NCBI GenBank assembly: GCA_016098155.1
Contig: JAAAJB010000144.1
Coordinates: forward strand, 1-61,508
Source: Actinomortierella ambigua
Lineage: Eukaryota > Mortierellomycota > Mortierellomycetes > Mortierellales > Mortierellaceae
Reading direction: 5' to 3'
Length of the DNA stretch: 61,508 nt
Within the stretch, counting starts at the first letter, position 1, and the number at the start of each line of letters is the position of its first letter. Below, one piece after another: positions 29,419-41,934 of this stretch. The position numbers were made by a program, and so were the translations under genes. The notes below the pieces were generated by a model. It was not told the DNA's origin, did not search any database, and worked only from the letters and a program-made list of their open reading frames with translations.

Positions 29419-31549
29419 ATGGCACTCTCCGGCGCATTGCAACTGTCTGACCTGAACGACTTTATTGCTCCATCACAAGCATGCATCAAACCTGTGGAGA
29501 GCAACAAAACCTCAGACGTGCAGGTAATGCATGACGCCAGAACAACTGAAATGACCACAGGAACCGTATTGTAGACATGAGCTAGGAGGGAAAGGGGGGG
29601 AGGGTGAGAGAAGAGACTCTCATTCCTGCTTCTCTGTATCTTTTGATCTCACAGGGCACGATCAAGGTCGACAGCAGCGGATCGTACTATGAGGTATCAC
29701 AGGATGGATTAGAAACGAAGCTCGAGACAGCCACCATCAACCTGAACGATTGTTTGGCTTGCAGGTAAGGAAGGGCACACAATGAAGATACCCACATGGC
29801 GAGCGAGCGGAAAGATATGTCACACATTCTATCTCTCGCACTCTAGATAAGAGAGCCTTCCTCCCCTTGAAGTCTCTTTTCGCCCGCCCCCCCCCCTCCG
29901 TATGTCAACTGCATTAGTAATAACTCTCTTTCTCTTTCTCTCGCCCTATCTTTCTCGTTCCTCTTCTACTTCGATAGCGGCTGCATTACCTCCGCAGAAA
30001 GTGTGCTCATCACGCTCCAATCACAAGAAGAACTTTATAGCATCCTGAAACAGAATAAGGCCGCCATCGAGGTTAGAGTCCTGTCAACTCGGTATGAAAG
30101 ATATCAGGCGTTCAAGCACATTCTCATCTCTTTCCTCCCCCCTCCCTTTCTATCTCTCTCTCTCTCTCTGTTTCTCTCCTGTCTTGAATTTAGGCAAACG
30201 ACTCTACAAGTCACCGGACAGTGGTAGTATCCATTTCTCCGCAGACAAGGGCCTCCTTCGCCGCCAAGTACAACCTGTCACCGCTTCAGGTTGCCCGCAA
30301 GCTGACATGGTTCTTCAAAAACCTGGGTGTTCATAGTGTTTTTGACACCACCTTCTCCCGGGACTTGGCGCTACTGGAGACAGCGCGGGAGTTTGTTGCT
30401 CGGTACAGGACAGCACTGGCGCAGGGCAAGGTGGAGATTACGAGCAAGGAGGGCGACAACAGCAGCAGCAACGCTGGCGGCGGTGACATGGACGTCGACG
30501 GCAGCACATCATCGGCCACACCAGCAACCAAAACTCGCCGGCGGATCATTCGTCGAGACCTTGGTCGTGACGGGCCCGCGGCCGCCGTTGCGGCTGTGGA
30601 GACGGCCAGTGCGCTCCCGATGCTGGCCTCGGCATGTCCGGGCTGGATCTGCTACGCGGAAAAGACACATGGGTACATCCTGCCCTACATCAGCGAGACA
30701 AAGTCGCCACAACAAATCATGGGGTCGATGGTAAAGCAACATTTCGGTGCTCAGCTGGGTCTGCGACCGGACCAGATCTACCATGTGTGTGTGATGCCCT
30801 GCTACGACAAGAAGCTGGAGGCATCTCGTGGCGATTTTTATTCCGACCTATACAAGACCCGCGATGTGGACTGTGTCATCACGTCGACCGAGGTCGAAAA
30901 GATGTTTACCGAACAAGGCCTCCAGGAGGACCTGGCGACCTTTGGCGAGATGAACATCGATCTTGGATATACGAGTGTCGTCAAGGACCCGGCCACGGGC
31001 GAGGATCAAGTCCTCCTCGGCAGCAGTGGCAATGCTAGCGGCGGGTTCCTCGAGTATGTGATGCAGTACGCAGCGCGAGAGGTGTACGGCGTTGACGGGG
31101 TCGATGTCGAGCAGAGTCGAGGTGTGGAGGTCAAGACGGTGCGCAACTCAGACTTTCGCGAGGTGACGCTGGAGGTACAAGGAAAAGTCGTGCTGCGATT
31201 CGCTGCCGCCTACGGATTCCGCAACATCCAAAACTTGGTCCGCAAGGTCAAAGGTGGCAAGAGCCCTTACCACTTTGTCGAGGTCATGGCGTGCCCCTCT
31301 GGCTGTATCAACGGTGGCGGTCAGCTCAAGCAAGAGGCCAGCGTTTCACTCAAGGACTGGATCGCCCAGGTCGATGCCAAGTACCGTGAAGGTATACTAG
31401 CCCGCAAGCCTGAAGAGAACCCGGTCTTGGCGCAACTGTACCAGGAGTGGCTCGGAGGATTAGACACAGAGAAGGCGCGACAACAGCTCAGCACATGCTA
31501 TCACGCCGTCGAGCAAAATTTGGTTAACCCATTGGCCGTCAAGTGGTAA
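29419..31549 (+). CDS. NAR1: cytosolic Fe-S cluster assembly factor NAR1 (hydrogenase-like)
   Basis: Four exons (29419-29523, 29655-29764, 29978-30071, 30194-31549) give 554 aa. NAR1 joins the cytosolic iron-sulfur targeting complex and carries two clusters. The N-terminal ligands are visible: Cys in SQACIKP and the set in [13 protein letters not shown], which is joined across an intron. The C-terminal H-cluster-like ligands are CPGW, MPCYDKK and [13 protein letters not shown]. The C-terminal tail has a conserved small-subunit-like region ([20 protein letters not shown]). A Ser/Gly/Asp insertion (about residues 183-205) precedes the first C-terminal ligand, as in other fungal forms. Length is normal for the family. 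It does not act as a hydrogenase. Confidence 0.95.
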
Positions 31550-31556
31550 AATTTAC

Positions 31557-31562
31557 AATAAA
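31557..31562 (+). terminator. AATAAA polyadenylation signal downstream of NAR1
   Basis: AATAAA occurs eight bases after the NAR1 stop codon. That is close; a second AATAAA-like site (GGAATAAATG) follows near 31639. Either could serve. Confidence 0.45.
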
Positions 31563-32309
31563 CTGGAGTCTATCGAAGCAGAAAAGGAAGAGGAAGAAGA
31601 GGAGAATCACCAAGGTTATGTCAATGTAAAAGATTATGGGAATAAATGTACTTGTTCGCACACAAGCTAACGGCCAACCAATACACAGGATACCATGAAA
31701 CCACGCGCCCTAAGACACGGTTAGATCTTCCTGTCCGGTCGATACGCTCCTATTTATGTCCCAACGACCCTCTAGGATCAGAATGGGGATAAAAAAAACA
31801 TTGGAAGACTTGAAGACCAGAGAGACGCGTCTCGTGTGAGCCATAATGTCGCCCCCATAGTGTCTTCTGTGCCAGGCACCTTAGATCTCATGACCATATA
31901 ACAGACGGAAGGTCTGGATAATTACTGGTCTCTCACTTGCACTCGCACTTGCATGAATTTTAGAATTCATGATCATATACTGTCCAACTCACTTTTTTTT
32001 GTTGTTCGCAATTGTTGTGGGACAAATAAGTTAGGGCGTCTTCAGGGAGACTCTTGCAAATCCACATCAAAAAAATCTGAAAGGTACAACAACAGACAGA
32101 TGGTGCAGTAAAGTCTTGATCTGTCAACTTGCATTATATAGCACCCTCCTCAGCCCATTTTGTAGTACCTCCGATTTTTAGGCATTGACAGGAGGCGGCA
32201 ATTTTGATACCCACCCAGCGACAATAAATACTCTTTTTTCCCCCTCCTGGTCACCAACTTCTCTGCCCAATTCTGTTGTTCCTTCCTGGCTCACGACTCA
32301 GTCCCTCCA
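31563..32309 (+). promoter_or_regulatory. spacer and promoter before the small secreted peptide gene
   Basis: No gene is recognised. A short inverted repeat CATGAATT/AATTCATG lies near 31954-31973. ATAAATA at 32224-32230, about 80 bases before the next ATG, is a good TATA-like candidate, followed by a C/T-rich leader. Confidence 0.45.
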
Positions 32310-32501
32310 ATGCATGTCTTCCATTCGGTCGTCCTTTTAGTTTTCGTGGCTTCCGTTGCTGCCTACCCTGCCTACCCTCCAAGTCCTCAACCTGGAGCCT
32401 CGCTGTGCTCGAGGTGCAATAAATTCAACTTCCCAATTTGTTGCACATTTTATGCCCAAACACCCGGCAGTTGTTGCTACAAACCTGAGGGCAAAACGTA
32501 A
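32310..32501 (+). CDS. small secreted cysteine-rich peptide
   Basis: A 63-aa reading with a clear signal peptide: MHVFHSVVLLVFVASVAAYP has a hydrophobic core and a likely cleavage after AYP or VAA. The mature part has about 44 residues with six cysteines in the pattern C-x2-C-x7-CC-x9-CC, a layout that can form three disulfides. No known family was recognised. Small secreted proteins of this type in fungi include effectors, antimicrobial peptides and wall proteins; none can be chosen here. Support comes from the TATA-like element 80 bases upstream and the C/T-rich leader. A GTAA at the stop codon could alternatively be a splice donor extending the protein. Confidence 0.6.
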   Translation: MHVFHSVVLLVFVASVAAYPAYPPSPQPGASLCSRCNKFNFPICCTFYAQTPGSCCYKPEGKT

Positions 32502-34141
32502 TTCGGCCATGGTTACTCCTCGCAGGCTGCCAAGTTCAAAGAGAGGGGTCCTCCCGTTGTTCCAACGCCGCCCGATTTCTCTTTCACACCATCGAGGACT
32601 ACGTTAAAATTGCCCATCTTTATTCACACGCTTTTATCTTTTTTGGGGCACGTAGAATCGCGCTAAGGACCCTATTTGGGCTACCTTCCATATGATGTAG
32701 TCCTAATAGGCAAAGCTATTATAATACCTGAATAACAACTTTGAGCATTTAAAAAAAAGGATGAACGATAATACAAACAGTGGGCCGTCTTTTTTTTTAA
32801 AAAAAAAATGAAGTCTGACTATAAACACATGACGCACCAGATATAGCCTGAAAGCGACCCTTCTGCGAAGGTGTAGCTGGTAGTGGGTCTCATGTGTAAG
32901 GTGCATCCCGAATTACACGCTCTTCCCTCGACCGACGCTTTCGAGCTCACTCACGGTCCGGTGCCTCGAGGCACTTGGATGTTTTCAACCACTGCTCGGC
33001 CGCCTTTGCCATGTTCGACCCAGCGTTGGGATTTCGATCCAAATGACATTTCCGCCTATGTATTGAGTTTGGATCAATGGAGTGCGGAAAAAAATGAGAG
33101 GATATCTCAATACCATCACATCCTTGCAAAATGAAAGAGGGAAATCCTGACCACTATCACAGGCAAAGCAAAAGTCCCTACCAAAATTAGGACGACTATA
33201 TTAGCGAAGGACAACAACGCCCGAGAATTCAGCTCACAGGCCTACTCGAGGCTCTATCGAGTGAGACCTCATCCAAGAAAAAGACTAGATCCCAACTCCT
33301 TCGTACATACAAAACCTTAACGATCTCCTATCTACTATTTTTTAATGTGGCTTTCATTGCTTGAGCATCCTCTAGGAGCGTGTGCCCGTACGCCCACTAG
33401 CTCCTCTCGTAGTCTTGTTGGTCGCCTTGACCGCACGGGCTATCTCGTTTAGGGGTGCCTCGCTCGATCAGCGCGAGCGTGCTTTCCCTATAGGTCAACA
33501 ACGACAAGCAAGTTACCGCGTGCAGCCTCAGTCTGCTCCATAACTGAGACATCAGAATAATCTATCCCATCGCTATTGACAGTACCGATTGGCCTTGCTT
33601 AACCGCTTTCATTACTGACCAGAGACTTGAAGTCAATATCCTCATAGGGCATCCAGCGGTCAGCCTTGGAAGCTGAAACTTTTCCAGCGCTCCAAAGTAG
33701 AGGTACATATTCGGCACAGCATCAAACTTGTCAGCAATGATAGAGTCAGCCTCATGATGTCGTCCTACCTCTACATCGTCTTTGATGACCTGCTTCAACT
33801 GACTTGGAGCTTAGTCACGAGGAGGTAGCTCACCCGTCGAGTCAAGCAACACATACGCGACACGCTCTTTCTACCTCACAACTTTTAAGGGTCATCATAC
33901 TTGGGATCCAGCATGCCTGTCAAAATGTCCTCTACCACTATCACCCACGAACCTGGCGGCAACTCCACGTATGTAGCTGTGTGGTTGAGCCGACCAGCTA
34001 TTTTGTTGATAGCTACAAGTAAGGACAAAAAAAAGCCTGATACATGGTGACGATACGAGCTTCGAAAAGTTAAGTAGCAAGGACTCCAGCTGACGTCGCC
34101 ATGGTATTCGCCATTCTATATTTTGGATATGATACTATGGT
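32502..34141. other. gene-poor stretch, no gene recognised
   Basis: About 1.6 kb with no reading that can be assigned. A frame at 32883-33134 (+) of 83 codons has plausible composition but begins inside a dispersed repeat. A frame at 33562-33798 (-) has no recognisable motif. A/T homopolymers lie near 32750-32810. Confidence 0.4.
32854..32930 (+). repeat. 77-bp dispersed repeat, copy 2
   Basis: Matches the reverse complement of 19832-19908 over 77 bases. Long poly-T/poly-A tracts lie just upstream (32790-32809). Confidence 0.75.
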
Positions 34142-36444
34142 CTACACTATTGGGAAAAGCTCAGTAAATTTCGGCGTACCAAGACCCGTGACTGGGTCCC
34201 AACCAGCCATAGCTGGAAAGCCGTTTGTTCCACAGCTTGGGTTCTTGCCTTCGGTGATATCGTTGAATACACTACTGGGCTTGGAGTAGAGCCACGGATT
34301 TAAGAATCCAAGCTTGGGTCTTCCACTTGCAAGAAGTCCATCGTTGGCCAGCGCGACCATCGAAGCAAAGATCGGTGCGCTGGCTGACGTCCCGTCGACA
34401 ATAACAGATTTGCCACGATAGACTACGACTACGCTCTTGCCGATAGCAGCCACGTCTGGGAACGCACGACCATTAGAGTTGTATCGGCCTTGATATTGAG
34501 TCCCAATATTTTGCAGATAGGCAGAGACAGCAGTAGTTTGATACCCAGGCATGCTGAATATCGCGGAAAACCCGCCCGCCGACAGGTCTGCACCAGACTC
34601 TGGGATGTTCTGCGTGGCGCCGACAGCAGTGACATAAGGACAGCTTGCAGGGAAGGTGGGTATGAATCTGAAACAATTGGCATTGGGGCGTGATCCAGCA
34701 ACTATGAAACCAAAGACAATAAAAAAGCGCCATCCGCGTTGTTGGAACCATATTAGTTGACATTGTTCCCGGAAGCATCATTGCCGCAGTTCTGCTCAGT
34801 AGAGTGTATCTCATACCTCCTCCATCGCCACTTGCGACAATGACAGAGACTCCTCGGGCTCCTAGTTGCTGGAGTTTTGAGCAGAGACCGTTCGCTTCGT
34901 TGGGAGTAACATCGGGCTCATTGAAACCGTAGGAAATACTGATGACAGAAGGAGGATTGGAGTCTCTTAGACTGGCACCAAAATAAAAGAGCAGGACACA
35001 AAGGACTGTTAGTATTCTAACCATTGGTACCTCAAGACACTTGACCACCGAATACACTGAACAGATTGACGCTTACTGGTTATCGGCCATGTCCATGAAA
35101 CCCTGCATACTTGCCAACCCAACTGAAACGAATGTGACAGGGACACCAGAAGCAACGCCGACAGTGTACTGAATGTCGAGATTGGCCTCCAAGCCGCCAG
35201 TATTAGGGTCTTGTGGGTTCTTTCCATTGTCAACGAAAACTTCGCTAAAGCCAGCACCGGCCAAGTCTATCAAAAGATGTACCACGGCCACATTAATCAA
35301 AAGAGTGAAAGCCATGGGCAGCAGTCCTGGGCATTGTGCAACGGTGATTGAAAGAGAACAGACGAGGAGTGAAAGTGTGTGTTTTCATCTTCAACTGTGT
35401 GCAGCTTACCAGATCTATAATTCTGCAAAAACAGACCCAAATCCGCTTTGTTGGCATACTCGTTAAGATATCCAGGAACTGAAATATAGTTTCCCGTTTG
35501 AGACGTCGCCCTTGCAGTCGGGATACCGTACAGGTCCTGCAGGCACTTGGGGGTCATTCTGGTGTCACAAGGATTGGCACGCCTAAGCAGCGTTTGCGGC
35601 TGGGCAGTCGACTCCTTTGGCGCGCCAGCCATGTCAGCATCGAACGAAGCGCCTAAAGTGCGTCATTGTGGAAATGAAAGCCACCAGATTGTTGAATGAG
35701 GGGGGGGGGTCATTTCGTCTTCAAGGTATGCTGCCTTGTCTAACATTGCACAGAAGCAATTTTCTCTATCCGAGGTGTGAAGCCTTACCTGGTGAAATGT
35801 ATCCAAGATGCGCCAAGATGATTTCTGGAATGCTGATTGACAGAGCTCGAGTGATCGTATTACCCAAAGGTGATTTGAAGCTGTGATACTGTGTCTGCAG
35901 GGCTGTGTTGAGGAGCTGAACGGTAGCTTTGAATTTGAAGGTGCCATGGCTGTAGCTAACTTGAACGCCAACAAATGCAGTCTTGAGCCAGAGCTGAACC
36001 TGATCAACAACCGCTTGCGGAGGGTCAGTCATCGCGAAAAGATCAGCGGCTGACAAGTATTGGCCGTAGCTGGGATTGGCGGGGTCAGTGATAGCTGCGA
36101 ACTTTGCATCGAATGCCTCTTGGTTGGGAATCTTGAGGCCGAGCGAGACTTCAATAGTCAGGTCTAAGGCCGCAGGGCCAAGATCGGTGAAACCATCAGG
36201 CATAGCATCTCTCTTCTCGAAGAGAGCAAGCTACAGACGACAATTCAGGGAAAGAAGCAGATTGATGTGAGAATGGGTAGCTCATTATTCCGAGTGTCGA
36301 TCACACTGTTGCTTCTCGTCCTAGTTATACCTTGGAAAAATCTAGACCTGGTTTGCCAGGGAGTTGGGGAGGCGGAGGGAGAGCTACGACGAGCTGCAGT
36401 AGTGCAGATAGTAGCACCAAGAGAGGGATGATGAATCTCGACAT
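34142..36444 (-). CDS. secreted sedolisin (S53) / tripeptidyl-peptidase-like protease
   Basis: Six exons on the minus strand, all consistent in phase: 36444-36331, 36230-35789, 35652-35410, 35266-35077, 34971-34817 and 34701-34142, giving 567 aa. The first exon encodes a signal peptide (MSRFIIPLLVLLSALLQLVV). A pro-kumamolisin activation domain follows (about residues 45-180: DFSK..LTIEVSLGLKIPN..NPSYGQYLS). The catalytic residues are visible: Glu and Asp in GGLEANLDIQY, Asp in VASGDGGVAGS, and Ser in DGTSASAPIFAS. The calcium site is seen as FNDIT and GWDPVTGLG. Such enzymes are acid-active extracellular endo- or tripeptidyl-peptidases used in nutrition. The gene appears intact. Confidence 0.93.
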
Positions 36445-39405
36445 TTCAGGCTACTCTAAGCGGTGTATGGGAAGAGGCGAGCGGGGTACGATTTGTGAAG
36501 TAGTCTATGTAGACGAATACTTTCAACTTTTTATAAGAGCTGGAGCCCACCATTGCCTTCGGCTGGGTTCTATGATTATGGTGCCAGGACGAACAGGGAA
36601 CGCGGGGGGAGTAGAAAGGGGGCAAAGGTGGATTAGAGGAGAGAGGGAGAGGAGAGAAGGAGAGGAAGGGAAGAGAAAAGTTTTGCTGTTATACCATGAA
36701 GTGCCGGTTTTTCGCTGAGGGGCTGGCTTCAGAAGAGGATTCAGGGGGTGGTGAGCGGTCCTGGTTGAGATGTAAGTTTTGCGTTCCAGCAGCAAGGGGC
36801 AATCAATAACTTCCACCATGGATAGCAGTCTCCTCCCTTGAATTCTACATGCACCACTCCTGGTCTCTATGGAAAAGATTACGTGGTACATTCTGCATGC
36901 CAAAAATTGTAGAATCTAGACTTGAGTGTTGACGGTTCTGTTGCATCTTTGAGGCCCCAGTCCCAGGTGCTTTCATTCCCAAAAGGAAGGTAGCAATGGC
37001 AGATGCAATGGCAGCGGTGTGCCGAAGATCGAAGCGTTTCATTGCCGAGTCCTTGACCAATGTTTACATCTTTATGACGTCGACGTCGATCATGCCTTGA
37101 AGTGCAAACGGTGCAAAGCGCACCTTGTTACGGTATGCGCTGGAGTAATCTTGACGAGAGCGGGGGGACTATGAGACCGCTACTCGTTAATGTTACCTTT
37201 TCGGTTTAGTTCTGGTGTAAAAAAAAAAAAAAAAAAAAAAAGAGAGAGGGGGGGGGGGGAGCTCGTACTGGTTCGAATTGTATGGGTGCGCGCGATTCGG
37301 CGGCGCGATGCACCTCAATTGTGGCTTCTGGTACGATCACAACACCCAAGCCGGCAGTGAAAGTCAAGGCAAGGTTTTAGTCTACGGAGAACCAGATATT
37401 CATGGGCCGCTGATTGTCAAGGCCAATCCTAATGAAACCGAGAGTCGATTGTCGCACTCGGGAGTTTAATTCTTGACAGCTTGGTCCCGAGCCCTTGGTC
37501 AGAACTTGGGGAATCTAATCGATAGCTCTTATGTTGACTAAAGGGGATAGTCCCCTTGCTTACTATCGGTTCTAATCCAGGGAGAAGAAACGACGCGCTC
37601 TAGACCGCGGCGAGAGAAGGGGTCCAATACTTCCATTCTAACCATCCTAAGGGGCTGACTGCCTAAAATAGAAATGGTAGGACAAGAGCAAAACAGATGG
37701 CGCCGAACGTCAAGGGGGTGCAATTATACCACCATGCCGCTACTCATGCCTCTTCTTTTGTTGTATTCTAGTAGTCCATCTTATTCATTTTGAGTCGCAT
37801 AGGTAGTAAGGGTCGTCTACTATGGCCGAAAAGCAGAAAGCCATTAGGACTATGACACTAACATAATGCCAGAATGTCGCCGCGATCAAGCTGTCGTCGG
37901 CTTTGGGACAAACTACTATAGTTGGATTCACTGTCCACTTCCGTATACCCGCCCCAGCTCGTGCATGGTGCGATAGATCACTTTCCTTGCAAGTTCTACC
38001 CTCATGATTGCGTACAGGGAGGACTCGGAGGACACTATCTGTTGAGTTGTCCCTATGAAGTGTCGCCGATACCTTCTTCCATAGAAGACGTTACGTAGGA
38101 GGTGTGCAATGCCACTACGATTACCCGGCCTCTGATCTCATTCCATCCTACCCCTATTCTTGACTGTCAAGCCGAGAAGCCGAGGTTGATAGTTTATTGT
38201 CGACCCTGGTTACTTCTGTCGTACAGTGGATATTCTCTTTGCTCCGTTCGTTTCTCTCGTCTCTCGAGTTCTTCCGCGTCTCTAGGGTCTCTAAGATTTC
38301 TCAGACTCATTGCCTTAATTCTCTGGCGATTCCAAGATGTCCATGTTTTCCTCGCACTCGCAACGGTCAGGAGATCAGGAAAATGGTAAATTTTCAAAAG
38401 GGGGAAGGGGTAAGGAACACAGGGGCAGTCAGTAACAAAGCTGTTAGAGCTGTATTGGGTATGAAAGATCAGTGTACAGTACATTCATCAACGAGCAAAG
38501 TTGAGAATGGTATGTAGTGGACAGGGGCAAAGTGCAGTCATCCGAGAAAGGGGTGGGGGATAGAGAGAAAGAGCGAAGAACCAAAGCATCCGGATGGACA
38601 TATTTTTCACTTACCCCTTGCCGATGCTACGTCCTAGCCTAGTGCTTCACTGGTTGTGAGCACTAGTTACATTCCAGGAGGTTGCTGGGGTGATGGTAGG
38701 GCAGTGTGCTGTAGCAATGGAGGCAATGCAAGCCACAAGATGGCCCTGTGCCAATCCAAGCAATGAGGAGGAAGAGCCTGTCCTTGACCGGGGTGGTATC
38801 AACGAAGGCGTTCTGGATTCGCCGCGAGTTGTCTTGGCTGCGAGCATTCGCATGAGGTATAAATCTCCCGAGTGGAGGACTAAGCATGAGTCTGATAGAT
38901 TTACTGGAAACCCTCAAAAGGCCTTCTCAGATTTGTTTGGGAGAGAGGAAAAGCAATGTTGGCGATAGGTGTCATATTTGGTTGACCCCATGCATTCAAA
39001 TGCCTAAGTGAGACAGTTGGTTATGTTTGCTGCAGAGGCTGCGTTCTGCCTGTGAGTACGAACGAGATACCAAAGGCGGCATTAAACAACGCGCTTGAAA
39101 CGGTCAATCGAAGCGAAAAGGCCGTTAGCTGAACTATCAGCATCTTCAAATACCGACGCTGCTGCTTTCATAGTTGTTGACTTGTCCAAAGCCGTTGCAC
39201 TCACTAGGCCACTACTGATGTTAAGAATCACAGAAAAACAACTGAAATATCAGGGATCGCATCCTGCCTCCTCTGCAGAAGAGGCTTGACAATATCTTTA
39301 CATCAAATATGAAGTCTCGCATATAGGACTGAATCGATCTATTCTCTAGCTGCTGAAATGCAAGATAAGGCCGGTGAAGGTATGATTGTCTTCACATTCA
39401 ATTAT
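36445..39405. other. 3-kb stretch with no recognised gene
   Basis: Frames of 60-130 codons occur on both strands but none has a domain, signal peptide or convincing splice partners. Part of 36445-36700 is the sedolisin promoter; 39300-39405 is the PRP4 3' region. The middle contains an A23 run, a GA run and a G12 run (37219-37259). Confidence 0.45.
37219..37259. repeat. A23 - (GA)n - G12 low-complexity tract
   Basis: A run of 23 A is followed directly by four GA units and 12 G. A poly-A end could mark an old retroposed insertion, but nothing recognisable lies upstream of it. Confidence 0.8.
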
Positions 39406-41934
39406 TCAGTAGTCGGCGGTCTCAGGTGCCCATAGCTTGAATGTGCGATCATATCCCGCCGACGCCACGAATCGTCCATCGTTGGCAATATCAACATCCA
39501 TGACCTTGCCCGTATGTCCGACCAGCGCCTTCTGCAGCTTCCAGTCGTCTGAGCTCCACAATTTCACTGTGCCGTCAAAGCTGCTTGATGCCAGGTAAAG
39601 CCCGTTCTTGCTTGGCTTGTGGTGGCTCGAGGGTTCATCGTGTGAGGCATCATCGTCTACCTCCATCTTTTTAGGTCCATCCGTGTTATGGTCATCAGCT
39701 TCGGCTGGCAACGATACATCGCCTTGGAAGAACTTGACGCTCGAAACAAGGTTGGTGTGTGCCGGGATGGAGTGAATCGACTGAAGCAAGCGCAGATCCC
39801 AGATGCGAATAGAATTGTCGGCGCTAGCCGTAGCCATCTGATGTCCATTAGGTGCAAAGTCGATTCCCAATATATCTCCCATGTGTCCTTCCATCGTCAG
39901 TGCGGATCGTCCTGAACGGAGGTCCCACACACGGCCAATGGCATCCAGACCGCCTGTCGCTGCGAGCGAGCCATCGCACTGGAACGCAATGGAATAGACC
40001 TCGCGAGAATGACCACGTTGAGTCAACAATTCCTTTCTCGCCTCGACATCCCATAACCTCCAAGTGCCATCGAATCCTGTTGTGCCGAGATATTGTCCCA
40101 TAGGGTGGAAGGCCATTCTAGTCACTCGCGACGTGTGGCCTGTCATCGTTGCAAGAGGCACATCGCTAAAGAATGAAAAGGAAGACCAAAAACAGAGTAA
40201 GGACAGTGACTATGGTTAATTTCCTTTGCAATAAAAACAGGCAGGTTTGTCACACACATATTTGATGTCGATCAGATCCATACCTTTCCAACGACCACAG
40301 GTTTACTGTGCCCTCACCTCCGCCAGATGCGAGGTTGAGAGCACCACGTTCCTGCGAGATTGTTGCCTGAGGATGCCATGTGATACCACCAATTTTGTCC
40401 GTATGACCTGTATCAAAGAAAATCAATGAAACAAGATTGATTAAACGTGCTGGTTAATACAGGCCTAAGCTGATCACGACATGTTTTTAGTAGTTGTTGG
40501 CAACAATACGTACCACGCAAGGTATGCACAAGTGTAGAGTCGGGAATGCTCCAAATCTTGCATAACCCTCCAAATGATCCTGTGGCGAGTAGGTGACTAT
40601 TAGGTGAGAATCTGCACTGTGACAATGGCCGGTCATCTCCGATCTGCGAAGAATAGTTGGTGTATGTCTGTAAAAAAAAAATGCAAATTTGTCAATACAG
40701 AGTTAGACTGCAACGAAACTACAAATGGCTCATACACTTGTCAACAGATGGACAAACATCGTAGCATACTCTTAAAGACTCATAGAGCTCCGCGCGCATA
40801 GATCTAAACACAGCCAGAGACACTTTGTTCTCCTCTGTCTGTCTCGCCACCCTGTCTCGAGCCCTAGAGTCAAGAAAGTGTTGGGAAGGAACGTCGAAAT
40901 GGTTAACAAGGAATGGGTGACGGAGGAGTGTATTGTGTTCACACAAGGTGGAAAGGGCGTCCTTGACTAGAAAATACCTTGGAAGGGAGTAGCGCGCAAT
41001 GTTCCTTCGTGCCTGTAGCAGCTCCTCTGTTCCTGGCGTGTAAACTTCCTCCTATTTAAACAGGAAGAAGAAACGAAGGATTGCGTTAAACATGTGAGCA
41101 AAGGCACATTCAACTCTTGAGAATCGATTGCAATCCAGCCTGTTCGGTGAACTTACATCCTCATCGTCAGATTCCGCCTCCTCGTCGGCACCCTCGTCGC
41201 CAGACTTCATTTCTTCATCGCCTGCCTCTGCGCCTACTTCCCCTGCTTTGATGGCCATCAGCTCACGCAAGCGCGTTCTTCGGTCCATGGCCTAAAAGCA
41301 AACATGTAGAGGGTTGGAGAGTGAAGTGAGTAGGACTGTCCATTCGATTAGGGTTCAATATCTTCAATCAAACAGTGGGCCATTACAGCAGCATAAAACA
41401 CACATCTTCGCCGAAGAGGCACTGTGGCTCGCCCATCTCGCGCAACTTTGCTCGAACGCGCTTGTCATCGGTGGGCACGACTGCCTCTCTAGCGCGCTTG
41501 CGTCGTTCAAACACCTCCAAGGTTTCCATGTGCTCATCGCGTGCTCGCTTGGAGCTCCCTTCCAGGTCCATGCTGCTGTCAGACTCTGGTAAAATGACAA
41601 TAATAAAAAAAAATAATAAAAGAGTTGAAGGAATAATAGCGTAAAAAGAACGTTAGTTGGGCAGCAGTTCATCCTCGGTGTTCAGACAAGGCTGATGTCG
41701 TCGGTGTTCACCCTCTCAAACAAGTACGTCGGCTATACATTCAGCGTCGAACATACTGAGGTCATCCAGGGTCTTGCCCTGAGATGGAGAGCTGGCATGC
41801 GAGGACGACGCTGCAGCATCACCAGTCTGGCGCTTGAGCGCCTCTGTAGCCTCCAGGGATCCGAAGAAGATTCGACCTGGTTTCTTTCCCGAGTCGCCAG
41901 CCCCGCTGTTGCCACTACTGGTGCTGCTGCTCAT
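39406..41934 (-). CDS. PRP4: U4/U6 snRNP splicing factor PRP4 (WD40)
   Basis: Eight exons on the minus strand, all phase-consistent: 41934-41728, 41583-41404, 41291-41157, 41051-40978, 40863-40770, 40667-40514, 40407-40284 and 40165-39406, giving 575 aa. The N-terminal splicing factor motif is visible ([36 protein letters not shown]). An acidic linker follows, then seven WD40 repeats from [20 protein letters not shown] to the C-terminus, including [55 protein letters not shown] and [21 protein letters not shown]4 is a core U4/U6 di-snRNP protein in the nucleus. An Asp/His/Ser-rich loop ([14 protein letters not shown]) interrupts the fifth repeat. Confidence 0.95.

Noticed and set aside
34702..34816. 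Possible extra coding segment of the sedolisin (a frame reading NCGNDASGNNVN)
   Set aside because: Splicing 34817 to 34701 gives SGDGGVAGSRPNANCFRFIP in phase, the expected family sequence, so the segment is intron.
37540..37620. tRNA-like segment with GGTTCTAATCC
   Set aside because: No matching D-arm, anticodon arm or acceptor stem could be drawn around the T-loop-like bases.
41364..41672. 102-codon frame in the PRP4 locus with a Phe/Leu-rich stretch
   Set aside because: It reads PRP4 intron 1 and exon 2 in another frame. The spliced PRP4 model accounts for the exon in phase.
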